Notes: generated from the sequence alone by a model not told the origin. DNA of 35,858 nucleotides from Pseudonocardia sp. (GCA_025869365.1 JAOZVV010000026.1:1-35858); one strand, 5' to 3'; shown: positions 24,701-32,870, counted from the first letter of the stretch. Program-made: numbers and translations.

Positions 24701-26551
24701 GTGTGTGGCATCGTGGGATACGTCGGCGCGCAGGACGCCGCGCCGATCCTCCTGGAGGGGCTCGGCAGGCTGGAGTACCGCGGGTACGACTCGGCGGGCG
24801 TGGCGGTCGTGCACCGTGCGGGCAGGGGCCCGGCCTCGCTGAAGGTGCGCAAGGTCGGCGGTCGGGTCGCGGACCTCGCGGCCGATCTGCCCGCCCGGTT
24901 CAAGGGTGCGCCCGGCATCGGGCACACCCGCTGGGCCACCCACGGTGAGCCGAGCGTCGCCAACGCGCACCCGCACACGGACATGGCCGAGCGGATCGCG
25001 GTGGTGCACAACGGGATCATCGAGAACGCCGACGAGCTGCGGGCCAAGCTGATCGCCGACGGCGTCGAGTTCCGCTCGCAGACGGACACCGAGACCGTCG
25101 CGCACCTGGTGGCGGCCGCGTTCGCCGAGGGTGCCGCGGACCTCGAGCAGGCCGTGCGGCTCGCGCTGCGCCAGGTCGTCGGCGCCTACGGGATCGCGGT
25201 GCTGGACGCCGAACACCCGGACCGGATCGTCGTCGCGCGCAACGGCTCGCCCGTGCTGCTCGGCATCGGCGAGCGGGAGATGTTCGTGGCCAGCGACGTC
25301 GCCGCGCTCGTCGGCTACACCCGTCAGGTCGTCTACCTGGACGACGGCGAGCTGGCGACGATCACCGCCGGCGGCTACCGCACCTTCACCCTCGACGACC
25401 GCTCGACGGCCAAGCAGCCGTCCGAGGTGGACTGGGACGTCGTCGGGGCGGAGATCGGGGACCACGCCCACTTCCTGGTCAAGGAGATCGCCGAGCAGCC
25501 GCGGTCGATCGAGCGCGCGCTGCGCGGGCGGCTCGACGAGCGCTTCGCCACCGCGCACCTCGGCGGGCTCAACCTGAGCATCCGCGAGGCGCGCGAGTTC
25601 AAGCGCGTCAAGATCCTCGGCTGCGGTTCGGCCTGCTACGCGGGGGAGCTCGGCGCGCAGCTGATCGAGGACCTGGCCCGCGTGCCGGCGACCTCGGAGT
25701 CCGCGTCGGAGTTCCGCTACCGCAACCCCGTCGTCGAGCCGGACACGCTCTACGTCGCGGTCAGCCAGTCCGGCGAGACCGTGGACACGCTCGCCGCGGT
25801 GCAGGAGCTGCAGCGCAAGGGCGGGCGGGTCATCGGGATCATCAACGTCGTCGGGTCCACGATCGCGCGCCAGGTGGACGGCGGCATCTACATCCACGCC
25901 GGACCGGAGATGTCCGTCGCCGCCACCAAGTCCTTCACCTCGACCGTGATCGCGTTCGCGCTGCTCGCGCTGCACCTGGGCCGGGTCAGGGACCTCGCGC
26001 CCACCGAGGGCCGGCGGATCATCGACGGGCTCAACCAGCTCCCGGGGCAGATCGAGGAGATCCTGGACGAGGAGAAGCGCACCGGCCTGATCGCGGAGAC
26101 CGCGACCGAGATCGCGCAGCGGCCCAGCGTGTTGTTCATCGGGCGGCGCCGTGGCTGGCCGGTGGCCAAGGAGGGCGCGCAGAAGTTCAAGGAGGTCTCC
26201 TACGTGCACGCCGAGGCCTACGCCTCCGCCGAGCTGAAGCACGGCCCGCTCGCCCTGGTCAGTCCGGAGCTGCCGACGGTCGCGTGCGTCCCGGACGACG
26301 ACCTGTTCGAGAAGAACGTCTCCACGCTCGCGGAGATCCGGGCGCGCAAGGGCCCGGTGGTCGCGCTGGCGCACCACGAGCTGTCGAAGGACCTCGCGGA
26401 CCGCACGATCGTCGTCCCGCGCAACGAGCCCGAGCTGGACCCGATCCTGATGAGCGTGCCCCTGCAGCTCCTCGCCTATCACGCGGCGGTGGCCCTGGAC
26501 CGCGACGTCGACCGCCCCCGGAACCTCGCGAAGTCCGTCACCGTCGAGTAG
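24701..26551 (+). CDS. glmS: Glutamine--fructose-6-phosphate aminotransferase (isomerizing)
   Basis: A 616-aa enzyme making glucosamine-6-phosphate from fructose-6-phosphate and glutamine, the first step to UDP-GlcNAc for peptidoglycan. It starts MCGIVGYVG with the catalytic Cys2 exposed after Met removal. The glutaminase domain includes GHTRWATHGEPS and HNGIIEN. Two SIS sugar-isomerase domains follow (GCGSACYAGELG, SQSGETVDTLAAVQEL, TKSFTSTV, then FIGRRRGWPVAKEGAQKFKEVSY), and the end is KSVTVE. Length is normal for the family. GAAGGAG precedes the GTG start. A hairpin at 26560-26587 follows the stop. Confidence 0.98.
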   Translation: MCGIVGYVGAQDAAPILLEGLGRLEYRGYDSAGVAVVHRAGRGPASLKVRKVGGRVADLAADLPARFKGAPGIGHTRWATHGEPSVANAHPHTDMAERIAVVHNGIIENADELRAKLIADGVEFRSQTDTETVAHLVAAAFAEGAADLEQAVRLALRQVVGAYGIAVLDAEHPDRIVVARNGSPVLLGIGEREMFVASDVAALVGYTRQVVYLDDGELATITAGGYRTFTLDDRSTAKQPSEVDWDVVGAEIGDHAHFLVKEIAEQPRSIERALRGRLDERFATAHLGGLNLSIREAREFKRVKILGCGSACYAGELGAQLIEDLARVPATSESASEFRYRNPVVEPDTLYVAVSQSGETVDTLAAVQELQRKGGRVIGIINVVGSTIARQVDGGIYIHAGPEMSVAATKSFTSTVIAFALLALHLGRVRDLAPTEGRRIIDGLNQLPGQIEEILDEEKRTGLIAETATEIAQRPSVLFIGRRRGWPVAKEGAQKFKEVSYVHAEAYASAELKHGPLALVSPELPTVACVPDDDLFEKNVSTLAEIRARKGPVVALAHHELSKDLADRTIVVPRNEPELDPILMSVPLQLLAYHAAVALDRDVDRPRNLAKSVTVE

Positions 26552-26559
26552 CCGTGGAG

Positions 26560-26587
26560 CCGGATCCCGGTCCCGACCGGTATCCGG
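26560..26587 (+). terminator. Probable glmS terminator hairpin
   Basis: Arms 26560-26572 and 26575-26587 pair at 12 of 13 positions (CCGGAT.CCGGTC type); the innermost bases open to form the loop. It starts nine bases after the glmS stop. There is no U-tract. Confidence 0.5.
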
Positions 26588-26712
26588 CGCTACACCACCG
26601 ACATGGTCACACTGCGTTGCCGGCCGGGCCGATTCTGTCCCACCGCAGGTCCGCTCGTCGCACTCCAGAGGTCACCCGTCGCTCATAGATGACCGCTCGT
26701 CCGCTGGCAAGA

Positions 26713-26739
26713 CTTGATCATGGGGAGTCCATGATCAAG
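26713..26739 (+). promoter_or_regulatory. Inverted repeat enclosing the start site of the GH16-like gene
   Basis: Perfect 11-bp arms CTTGATCATGG (26713-26723) and CCATGATCAAG (26729-26739) flank GGAGT. The right arm contains the ATG at 26731, and the GGGGAG ribosome-binding-like sequence overlaps the loop. As RNA it could mask the start codon; as DNA it could be an operator. Confidence 0.5.
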
Positions 26740-27966
26740 GATTCACCCGTCCGGACCGCTCCCCCATCCGATGGTGGGGCCGGGAGCGGCCGGCGGTGGA
26801 CGAGCCGTGGGGGATCTGTGGGACGCGTGGCAGGGATCAGAACGGCCGTCATCGCGGCTCTGGTGTGCGGCGTGACGATGGGAGTGGTTCCGCAGGCCGT
26901 GGCCGCGCCGGCCGCCCTCGGCGGGCAGGCCGCGCCGCGCGCCGACCCGCCGAGCGCGGCGGCGCTGCTCGGCTGGGGCACGCCCGCGCGCGTCGAGAAC
27001 TTCGACGGCCCGCTCGGCCGGGACTGGAACGTCTACGACGGGCCCGGCCACGCCGGCAACGGCAGGCGCAGCCCGAGTGCCGTCTCGGTCGCCGACGGGA
27101 TCATGACGATCACCGGGAACTCGAGCGGCACGACGGCGGGCATGGCCTGGAACCCCGGCCAGAAGTACGGCCGGTGGGAGGTCCGGGTCAAGGCGCCGGC
27201 CTCGGACCCGAGCTACAACGCCCTGGCCCTGCTGTGGCCCGACGCCGAGGACTTCCCGGTCGGCGGGGAGGTCAACTTCATGGAGATGATGGACCCGACC
27301 CGCCAGAACACGGACTTCTTCCTGCACTACGGCAAGAACAACTCGCAGATCAACGGCCAGGTGAAGATCGACGGGACCCGGTGGAACACCTGGGCCGTGG
27401 AGTGGGCGCCGACGCACATCGCCGCGTTCGTCAACGGCAAGGAGTGGTACCGCACCACGAACACCGCGATCCTCCCGCCGCGGGCCATGCACCTGTGCCT
27501 GCAGCTGGACTGGTTCCCGAGGGGGAGCACCCCGCGCAGGTCCGAGATGCAGGTGGACTGGGTGAAGCAGTACACGCTGGGGTCCTCGGGGGTCGTCACG
27601 CCGCCGACCACCACCGTCCCGCCGACCACGCCTCCGGTCACGTCACCCCCGGCTACGACGCCTCCGGTGACGACGCCGCCGACGACACCTCCGGTGACGG
27701 TTCCGCCGACCACCGCCCCGCCGGTGACGACGCCGCCCACGACTCCGCCGACGACGACCTCGCCCACGACCCCGCCGACGAGCACGACTCCGCCGACGAG
27801 CACGATCCCGCCCGTCCCGCCCGTGCCGCCCGTGCCGCCCGTCATCTCCGTCCCCGGTGACGGCTCGGACGGCTGGTTCGGGTTCTCGTTCGCCTCGGTG
27901 TCCCAGGGCGTCGTCCGGCAGGTCTGGTGGTGGGTCCGCTTCGCGGTCGACACCGTCGGTTCCTGA
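26731..27966 (+). CDS. Secreted GH16-like (laminarinase-type) protein with Pro/Thr stalk
   Basis: A 411-aa exported protein. A hydrophobic signal segment (about 36-58, ending AVAAPA) precedes a beta-jelly-roll with GH16 features: FDGPLGRDWNVYDG, KYGRWEVRVKAP, ALLWP, and the catalytic-site stretch GGEVNFMEMM followed by FFLHYG. The family motif ExDxxE here reads E180-V-N182-F-M-E185, so the central Asp is Asn. Residues 288-370 form a Pro/Thr-rich stalk, then a Trp-rich amphipathic tail (VVRQVWWWVRFAVDTVGS). Likely substrates are beta-glucans or related polysaccharides; activity is uncertain because of the Asn. The start is uncertain: ATG 26731 gives a long n-region, and GTG 26818 or 26827 or ATG 26689 are alternatives. 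Confidence 0.8.
   Translation: MIKDSPVRTAPPSDGGAGSGRRWTSRGGSVGRVAGIRTAVIAALVCGVTMGVVPQAVAAPAALGGQAAPRADPPSAAALLGWGTPARVENFDGPLGRDWNVYDGPGHAGNGRRSPSAVSVADGIMTITGNSSGTTAGMAWNPGQKYGRWEVRVKAPASDPSYNALALLWPDAEDFPVGGEVNFMEMMDPTRQNTDFFLHYGKNNSQINGQVKIDGTRWNTWAVEWAPTHIAAFVNGKEWYRTTNTAILPPRAMHLCLQLDWFPRGSTPRRSEMQVDWVKQYTLGSSGVVTPPTTTVPPTTPPVTSPPATTPPVTTPPTTPPVTVPPTTAPPVTTPPTTPPTTTSPTTPPTSTTPPTSTIPPVPPVPPVPPVISVPGDGSDGWFGFSFASVSQGVVRQVWWWVRFAVDTVGS
27598..27840 (+). repeat. Low-complexity Pro/Thr codon repeats
   Basis: Degenerate repeats of CCG/ACG/ACC codons encode PPTT, PPVT and PPVPP units within the GH16-like gene. They form a flexible extracellular stalk and are prone to slippage. Confidence 0.8.
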
Positions 27967-27973
27967 CCGCGAC

Positions 27974-28007
27974 GTACCGGCCGGCCGCGGGAGCGGTCGG
28001 CCGGTAC
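27974..28007. terminator. Bidirectional terminator hairpin
   Basis: 14-nt arms (27974-27987 and 27994-28007) pair at 13 of 14 positions around a 6-nt loop. The left arm begins GTACCGGCCG. It lies between the convergent GH16-like and acetyltransferase genes. Confidence 0.65.
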
Positions 28008-28026
28008 GGGGTCGGCGGCGGTGGGA

Positions 28027-28599
28027 TCAGCCCGCCCGGCGGGCCCCTGCCAGCCAGGGGGTGACCGGGCTCGTCAGGCCCGTCACCATCGGGACGTGCG
28101 GATGGCCGACGTAGGTCTCGACCGGGCCCGCGGTGCGCCAGCCGAGCCGGTGGAAGAAGCGCTCGTTGGGCAGTTGCACGTGCGCGAGCATCCGGATCCC
28201 GTCCCGCGCCCCGGCCGTCTCGACGGCGAACCGCACGAGCGGGCCTCCGATCCCGGCGGTCCGGAACTCCGGCAGCACGGCGAGCCGGTCCCCGAGCCAC
28301 TCGCCGGGCACGCCGGTCGGGTACAGCCGGACGGTCCCGGCGGGCCGGCCGCAATGCGTCGCGAGGACGTGCACGACGTCGTCCCGGGCGTCGTGCGCGT
28401 CGATGTCCGAGCCGTCGAACACGCCCTGCTCCCCGACGAACACGGCGTGCCGGATGCGGTGGTGCTCGGCCCTCGCCGCGGGGTCGGCGGCGGGCCGGCA
28501 CGCCACCGGATCGACCCCGACCAGCACGTTCGACGCCCGAACCGGTCGGATCCGGACCGGGCGGACGCGGGCGGGTCGCTCGGCCGGTAGGGCGGTCAC
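28027..28599 (-). CDS. MSMEG_0567/Sll0786-family GNAT N-acetyltransferase (Nit1C-type cluster)
   Basis: A 190-aa protein with a GNAT fold: IRHAVFVGEQGVF at the N-terminal helix region, then GRPAGTVRLYP, and the acetyl-CoA loop LPEFRTAGIGGPLVRFAV. The ending GPVETYVGHPHVPMV is typical of the nitrogen-starvation family found beside MSMEG_0568-type radical SAM genes. It starts at a GTG that overlaps the radical SAM stop (GTGA), so the two are coupled. Some relatives are fused to an AIR-synthase-like domain; this one is not. The natural substrate is unknown. The linked radical SAM and glycosyltransferase genes support the family call. Confidence 0.85.
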   Translation of the reverse strand: MTALPAERPARVRPVRIRPVRASNVLVGVDPVACRPAADPAARAEHHRIRHAVFVGEQGVFDGSDIDAHDARDDVVHVLATHCGRPAGTVRLYPTGVPGEWLGDRLAVLPEFRTAGIGGPLVRFAVETAGARDGIRMLAHVQLPNERFFHRLGWRTAGPVETYVGHPHVPMVTGLTSPVTPWLAGARRAG

Positions 28600-29771
28600 G
28601 CGCCCGGCCGCTTCCCGATCTGGAGCAGCGGCGCGGCAGCCGGAGCTCCCCCGGTGCCGCACGGCGTCACGCCGGTGGTCTGTTGCACGAGGTTGAGCGA
28701 GGAGCAGGCCTGGCAGCGCGCGCACCCCGCGACGGCGGTGTCCGCGCCCAGCCCGCGCTCGGCCAGGAACCCGGCCACCTTGCGGTAGATCGGCTCCGTG
28801 TACTCCCGCGACGGCGCGGGGACGTCCTGCATCAGCGAGCCCGCGACGGGCCGCAGCGGCACGACGAACGGGTACACCCCGATGTCGACGGCGCGGCGGC
28901 ACATCTCGACGGTCAGGTCCGGGTCCTCACCCATCCCCAGGATCACATACGTCGACACGCGCCCCTCGCCGAAGAGCTGCACCGCCCGCTCCCACGTGCG
29001 GAAGTAGGCGTCCATCCCGGTCCGGAACTTCCCCGGCGCGACCCGGGCGAGCACCGCCGGGTCGAAGGACTCGATGTGCACCCCCACCGAGTCGATGCCC
29101 ATGTCGTGCACCTGGTCCAGCACCGACAGGTCCCGCGGCGGCTCGAACTGCACCTCGACGGGCAGCCCCGCGGCCTCCTTGACGGCCTGTCCGCACCGCG
29201 CGACGTAGAGCGCACCGCGGTCCGGGGCCACCGAAGATCCCGTGGTCAGGGTGGCGTCGACGGCGCCGTCGAGGTCCCGCGCGGCGACGGCGACCTCGGC
29301 GAGCATCTCCGGCGTCTTCTTCGCGATCGTGTTCCCGGCGGCGAGGGAGACGCCGATGCCGCAGAAGCCGCACTGGTCCGAGTTCCCCCAGTAGTTGCAG
29401 GCCTGCACGACCGTCGACGCGAGCGAGTCCAGGTGCAGCAGCGCGATCTGGTGGTAGGGCACCCCGTCGGCGGTCTCGAGGTCGTAGAACCGCGGGCGCT
29501 TCGTCCCGGCCACCGACGCGACCTTCACGCCGTCCCGGAAGATGCCCTGGCCCTCGTCCTCGGCCCGCAACGAGTACGGCGAGGTGTCACTCGGCGGGAC
29601 CGTGACGGGCACGCCCTCGATCCACAGCATCCCGGAGTCCGACGGCCCGGCGCCGCCCGTGCGGGAGGTCTCCAGGGTGGTCTCGATCCGCAGGCCGACG
29701 CTCTGCAGATCCATGATCAGCTCGGCGGTCCGACTGGAGGTGCCGGCGGGAGTCTGGTCGAGCACGGTCAT
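28596..29771 (-). CDS. MSMEG_0568-family radical SAM protein (Nit1C-type cluster)
   Basis: A 391-aa protein. The Fe-S motif is C125-x8-C134-x2-C137 (CNYWGNSDQCGFCG) rather than the usual Cx3Cx2C. The barrel has features such as GVHIESFDPAVL and STYVILGMGEDP. A C-terminal C350xxC353xxC356 (CARCQAC) may bind a second cluster. Family members occur in the Nit1C cluster with a nitrilase, linked to growth on cyanide as nitrogen source in Pseudomonas and to nitrogen starvation in cyanobacteria. The reaction is not known to me. GAGGGGA precedes the ATG. It is divergent from the glycosyltransferase across 108 bp of palindrome-rich DNA and coupled to the GNAT gene. Confidence 0.88.
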   Translation of the reverse strand: MTVLDQTPAGTSSRTAELIMDLQSVGLRIETTLETSRTGGAGPSDSGMLWIEGVPVTVPPSDTSPYSLRAEDEGQGIFRDGVKVASVAGTKRPRFYDLETADGVPYHQIALLHLDSLASTVVQACNYWGNSDQCGFCGIGVSLAAGNTIAKKTPEMLAEVAVAARDLDGAVDATLTTGSSVAPDRGALYVARCGQAVKEAAGLPVEVQFEPPRDLSVLDQVHDMGIDSVGVHIESFDPAVLARVAPGKFRTGMDAYFRTWERAVQLFGEGRVSTYVILGMGEDPDLTVEMCRRAVDIGVYPFVVPLRPVAGSLMQDVPAPSREYTEPIYRKVAGFLAERGLGADTAVAGCARCQACSSLNLVQQTTGVTPCGTGGAPAAAPLLQIGKRPGA

Positions 29772-29797
29772 CCGATGATCCCCTCACGCGTACTCGG

Positions 29798-29843
29798 ATA
29801 GGAGGTGGTCGTCTCCTATAGGAGATGCTTGATAGTCAACTAT
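29798..29843. promoter_or_regulatory. AT-richer palindrome cluster between radical SAM and glycosyltransferase genes
   Basis: ATAGGAG occurs at 29798-29804, its complement CTCCTAT at 29813-29819, and ATAGGAG again at 29818-29824. The last two form the 14-bp palindrome TCTCCTATAGGAGA (29812-29825). A separate inverted repeat ATAGTCAACTAT lies at 29832-29843 and resembles a GntR-type TNGT...ACNA site. The region is unusually AT-rich for this DNA and sits in the divergent promoter gap. Regulator unknown. Confidence 0.5.
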
Positions 29844-29879
29844 GGTGGACGAGGATGCAACATCGTGAACGGAGCGGAT

Positions 29880-31061
29880 GTGTCACAGCAGGCCCCCCGA
29901 GTGGCCCTGATCAGCCATTCGACGACGCCCCGCGGCGGTCACGTCCACACCATCGGGCTGGCCGAGGCGCTGCACCGCGCCGGTGACCCCGTCCATCTCT
30001 TCGCGCTGGGGGATCCCGAGAAGGGTCTCTACCGGCCGGTCGAGGTGCCGCACACGGTGGTCCGGGGACCCGCCCGGGCCGGTACGACGCTCACCGGGCG
30101 AACCCTCGCCGGGATCGAGCTGCTCGCCGCCGGGCTCGCCGAGCGGATCCCCGCGGAGAAGCCCGAGTTCGACGTGCTGCACGCCCAGGACTGCATCGCC
30201 GCGCGCGCCGCGCTGGCGGCCCGCGCGCGCACCGGCGCCCCGGTCACCGTGCTGCGCACCGCGCACCACGTGGACGACTTCACCACCCCGGTGCTGGTCG
30301 ACTGCCAGCGCCGGGCGATCACCGAACCGGACCGGGTCCTGGTGGTCAGCGAGCAGTGGCGGCGGATCCTGGCCGCGAACTTCGGGGTGGCGACGACCAT
30401 CGTGCCCAACGGCGTCGACGTGGCCCGCTTCCCGGCGGCCGGCGTGGCGGCGACCCAGGCCCTACGCCGACGCGCCGGCGCCCGCGAACGGTTCCTGCTG
30501 CTCGCGGTGGGGGGTATCGAGCCACGCAAGGGCACCGTGCACGCGTTCCGGGCCCTCGGCCGGCTGAGACGCGAGGGACTGGACCCGGTGCTGGCGATCG
30601 TCGGCGGGCACTCCTTCCAGGACTTCGCGCCCTACCGCGACGCCGCGCTCGCCGAGCTGCCCGGGCTCGGGCTCGAGCTCGGCCGCGACGTCGTCGAGCT
30701 CGGCACCGTCTCCGACGCGGAACTCGGCGGCTGGTACGAGGCTGCGGACGCGCTCTGCTATCCGTCCACGGCCGAGGGGTTCGGGCTCGTCGCGGTCGAG
30801 GCGATGGGCCTCGGGCTGCCGGTCGTCGCGAGCGATCTGCCCGTCTTCCGCGAGCACCTCCTCGACGACGTCGACGCGCTTCTCCCGGCGGTCGGCGACG
30901 ACATCGCGCTGGCCGGGGCGTTGCGCCGGATCGTGACGGACGCCGGCCTGCGCGCCCGGCTGGCGACCGCGGGACGGATGACCGCGGCCCGGTTCACCTG
31001 GGGGAGCTCCGCGGACGTGCACCGTGGCATCTACCGCGAGCTGATCCCCGCCGCAGCCTGA
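29880..31061 (+). CDS. MSMEG_0565-family GT4 glycosyltransferase (Nit1C-associated)
   Basis: A 393-aa GT-B fold glycosyltransferase. The N-terminal domain starts RVALISHSTTPRGGHVHTIGLAEAL, and the C-terminal domain has AVGGIEPRKGTVHAFRAL and the nucleotide-sugar motif EGFGLVAVEAMGLGLPVVASD (Ex7E). The opening and overall pattern fit the MSMEG_0565 family, which co-occurs with MSMEG_0567/0568 genes; its divergent position beside them supports this. Donor and acceptor are unknown. The GTG at 29880 is preceded by GGAG; GTG 29865 is also possible. The gene ends 37 bp from the convergent GAF-regulator gene, with GC-rich inverted sequence between. Confidence 0.85.
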   Translation: MSQQAPRVALISHSTTPRGGHVHTIGLAEALHRAGDPVHLFALGDPEKGLYRPVEVPHTVVRGPARAGTTLTGRTLAGIELLAAGLAERIPAEKPEFDVLHAQDCIAARAALAARARTGAPVTVLRTAHHVDDFTTPVLVDCQRRAITEPDRVLVVSEQWRRILAANFGVATTIVPNGVDVARFPAAGVAATQALRRRAGARERFLLLAVGGIEPRKGTVHAFRALGRLRREGLDPVLAIVGGHSFQDFAPYRDAALAELPGLGLELGRDVVELGTVSDAELGGWYEAADALCYPSTAEGFGLVAVEAMGLGLPVVASDLPVFREHLLDDVDALLPAVGDDIALAGALRRIVTDAGLRARLATAGRMTAARFTWGSSADVHRGIYRELIPAAA

Positions 31062-31098
31062 CCCGGGCCCGTGGGCCGGGCGCCCGCGGGTGGGGGCG

Positions 31099-32640
31099 CT
31101 ACTCGGCGAGCAGCCGGGAGACCCGGGACTCCGCCACCGCGCGCCGCGGGTCCCCGGCGGGCAGCAGGTCCGCGAGGCGCTCGTGCACCTCGAGGTCGTC
31201 GCGGCCGAGCGCGTGGGCGCCGAAGGTGTGCAGCAGGCTCACGTCGTCCGAGTCCAGCACCGCGCGGCGCAGCGCCGTCGCCAGCTCGTCCCGGACGTCC
31301 CGGATCTCCGGGGCGTCCGAGCGGGGCAGCAGCGGCCCGCTGCAGGCGCGGATCGCCTCCGCCACCCGACCGCCCTCCAGGGCGCGGCGGACGGCGCCGA
31401 AGTCCGTGTCGACCGTCGCGTCCAGCCGGTAGGGCCGGGTCCTGAGGACGTCCACGCCGATCGACGCCCGCAGCCGGCGGACCTCGCCGCGCACGGTCGT
31501 CTGGTTGCCGTCGTCCCCGTAGAGGCGGAAGGCCAGCTGCTCGGCGGTCAGCCCCTCGGGATGCAGGGCGAGTGCGGTGAGCATCTCCGCCGGGCGCAGG
31601 GTCATCGGGATCGGGGTGCCGTCCAGCACCGCGCGCGGGGTGCCGTCCCCCATGAACCGCAGGGTCAGCGCGTGCCGCTCGGGCGCGGCCGTCTCGGGAG
31701 CGTCCGCGGCGCTCCGCGGGCCCGCGGAGAGCACGGAGCTGCGGTCGACCGCGCGCAGCAGGTACCCCTCGGCCAGCGGCTCGACCTGCAGGACCCGGCC
31801 GTCCGCCAGCTCGACGCGGTCCGCGCCCGGGACGACCGGAACCCGCTCGGGCCACCAGCCGTACGGCTCCCCGGCGACGACCCGCCCGGTCGGTGTGACC
31901 AGGGCGCCTGCCGTGCCGCCGAGGCAGCGCAGGTGGGGCATGTTGCGCTGCCGCATCCGCTCGTCCGCGATCGCGAGCTGCACCCGGAGCTGGTTCTCGG
32001 CGAGCTGCGCGGTGGTGGTGACCAGGGCGAGCATCGCCGGGTGGATGGTCTGCCGGGGGCCGGTGATGTCGATGGCACCGATGATCCGGCCGGTGTCCGG
32101 GTCGTGCACCGGGGCCGCGACGCAGGTCCAGGCGTGGATCGTGCGGACGAGGTGCTCGGTGGAGTGGATCTGGACGGGCCGGTCCACCGCGAGCGTGGTG
32201 CCCATGGCGTTGGTGCCCATCGCGTCCTCGGACCAGCGGGAACCCTCGACGAGCCCGACCCGGTCCGCGGGGCGCAGCACCGCGCTCGCGCCCTCCCGCC
32301 AGAGCACCACGCCGTCCGCGTCCGTGACGAGCACGACGTGCATCGCCTCGTCCGCGATGCTCACGAGATTGCTGCGCAGCAGCGGCATGACGGTGTGGAG
32401 CGGGTGCGCCGAGAGCCGGGCCCGGCTCTCCCGGCGGTCGTAGGTGATCGGCGGGGTGCGACGGTCCGGGTCGATGTCCGCCGCGAGGCTGCGCTGCCAG
32501 GACTCGGATACCAGGCTGCGGACCGGGCTGCCGCCGGTGCGGTCCTGCACCACGGCGGCGTAGAGCTCGTCGAGCAGGTGGGCCCGATCGGGATCCCCGG
32601 CAGCGCCGGTGTTCCGCGCGACCACGCCGTCGACTGACAT
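31099..32640 (-). CDS. GAF-domain transcriptional regulator with C-terminal winged helix
   Basis: A 513-aa regulator. Residues 45-220 match the AcoR-type sensory region (ESWQRSL, PLLRSNLVSIADEAMHVVLV, DAMGTNAMGTTL), a GAF-like small-molecule sensor. A middle region (240-320) follows. The DNA-binding part (about 325-410) is a winged-helix of the SARP/OmpR type (AEMLTALALHPEGLTAEQLA, GEVRRLRASIG), then a helical tail. It lacks the sigma-54 AAA+ domain of true AcoR. Relatives are often next to aldehyde dehydrogenase genes. Here it is divergent from the NarL-type gene and near the diol dehydratase, which points to control of diol/aldehyde metabolism. The ATG at 32640 with GGGGTGTGG upstream is chosen over the longer open frame, which has no family-like sequence. 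Confidence 0.85.
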   Translation of the reverse strand: MSVDGVVARNTGAAGDPDRAHLLDELYAAVVQDRTGGSPVRSLVSESWQRSLAADIDPDRRTPPITYDRRESRARLSAHPLHTVMPLLRSNLVSIADEAMHVVLVTDADGVVLWREGASAVLRPADRVGLVEGSRWSEDAMGTNAMGTTLAVDRPVQIHSTEHLVRTIHAWTCVAAPVHDPDTGRIIGAIDITGPRQTIHPAMLALVTTTAQLAENQLRVQLAIADERMRQRNMPHLRCLGGTAGALVTPTGRVVAGEPYGWWPERVPVVPGADRVELADGRVLQVEPLAEGYLLRAVDRSSVLSAGPRSAADAPETAAPERHALTLRFMGDGTPRAVLDGTPIPMTLRPAEMLTALALHPEGLTAEQLAFRLYGDDGNQTTVRGEVRRLRASIGVDVLRTRPYRLDATVDTDFGAVRRALEGGRVAEAIRACSGPLLPRSDAPEIRDVRDELATALRRAVLDSDDVSLLHTFGAHALGRDDLEVHERLADLLPAGDPRRAVAESRVSRLLAE

Positions 32641-32851
32641 CCACACCCCGCACGTCGCTGTTCCGGTCTCGTCCCGGACCGACCTCGTTCCCGCGCGCAC
32701 CACCCCGGCGGGTGCTCCGCCGCAGGTACACCCGCAGATCGACGCTGCCCCGCGTGACCCCTGGGTAGGGCCATCATCGCCACCACCGGCCGGATAGGCA
32801 AGGCGACGAGAGGCCTGGCCGTTGGGTGAGGGCCACCTGGCGGCCAGCGGT

Positions 32852-32870
32852 GCAACGAACGAGCAACGTG
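32852..32870 (+). promoter_or_regulatory. Shared 19-bp motif, copy 1 (upstream of NarL-type gene)
   Basis: The sequence fits GCAACGAMCGWGCAMCGTG and matches the copy at 34470-34488 at 16 of 19 positions. It contains GCAACG twice with 11-bp spacing, a helical-turn direct repeat of the kind bound by winged-helix regulators. It ends 54 bp before the start codon and overlaps the -35 region. Confidence 0.55.

Noticed and set aside
24680..26482. A 600-codon minus-strand frame opposite glmS
   Set aside because: Shadow frame of glmS with no recognisable domain.
27598..27840. CRISPR-like or minisatellite repeat array
   Set aside because: The repeats are in-frame Pro/Thr codons inside the GH16-like gene, with no spacer structure.
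31062..31098. Terminator hairpin between the glycosyltransferase and the GAF regulator
   Set aside because: The gap is G/C-rich with short overlapping inverted matches, but no single stem is convincing enough to list.
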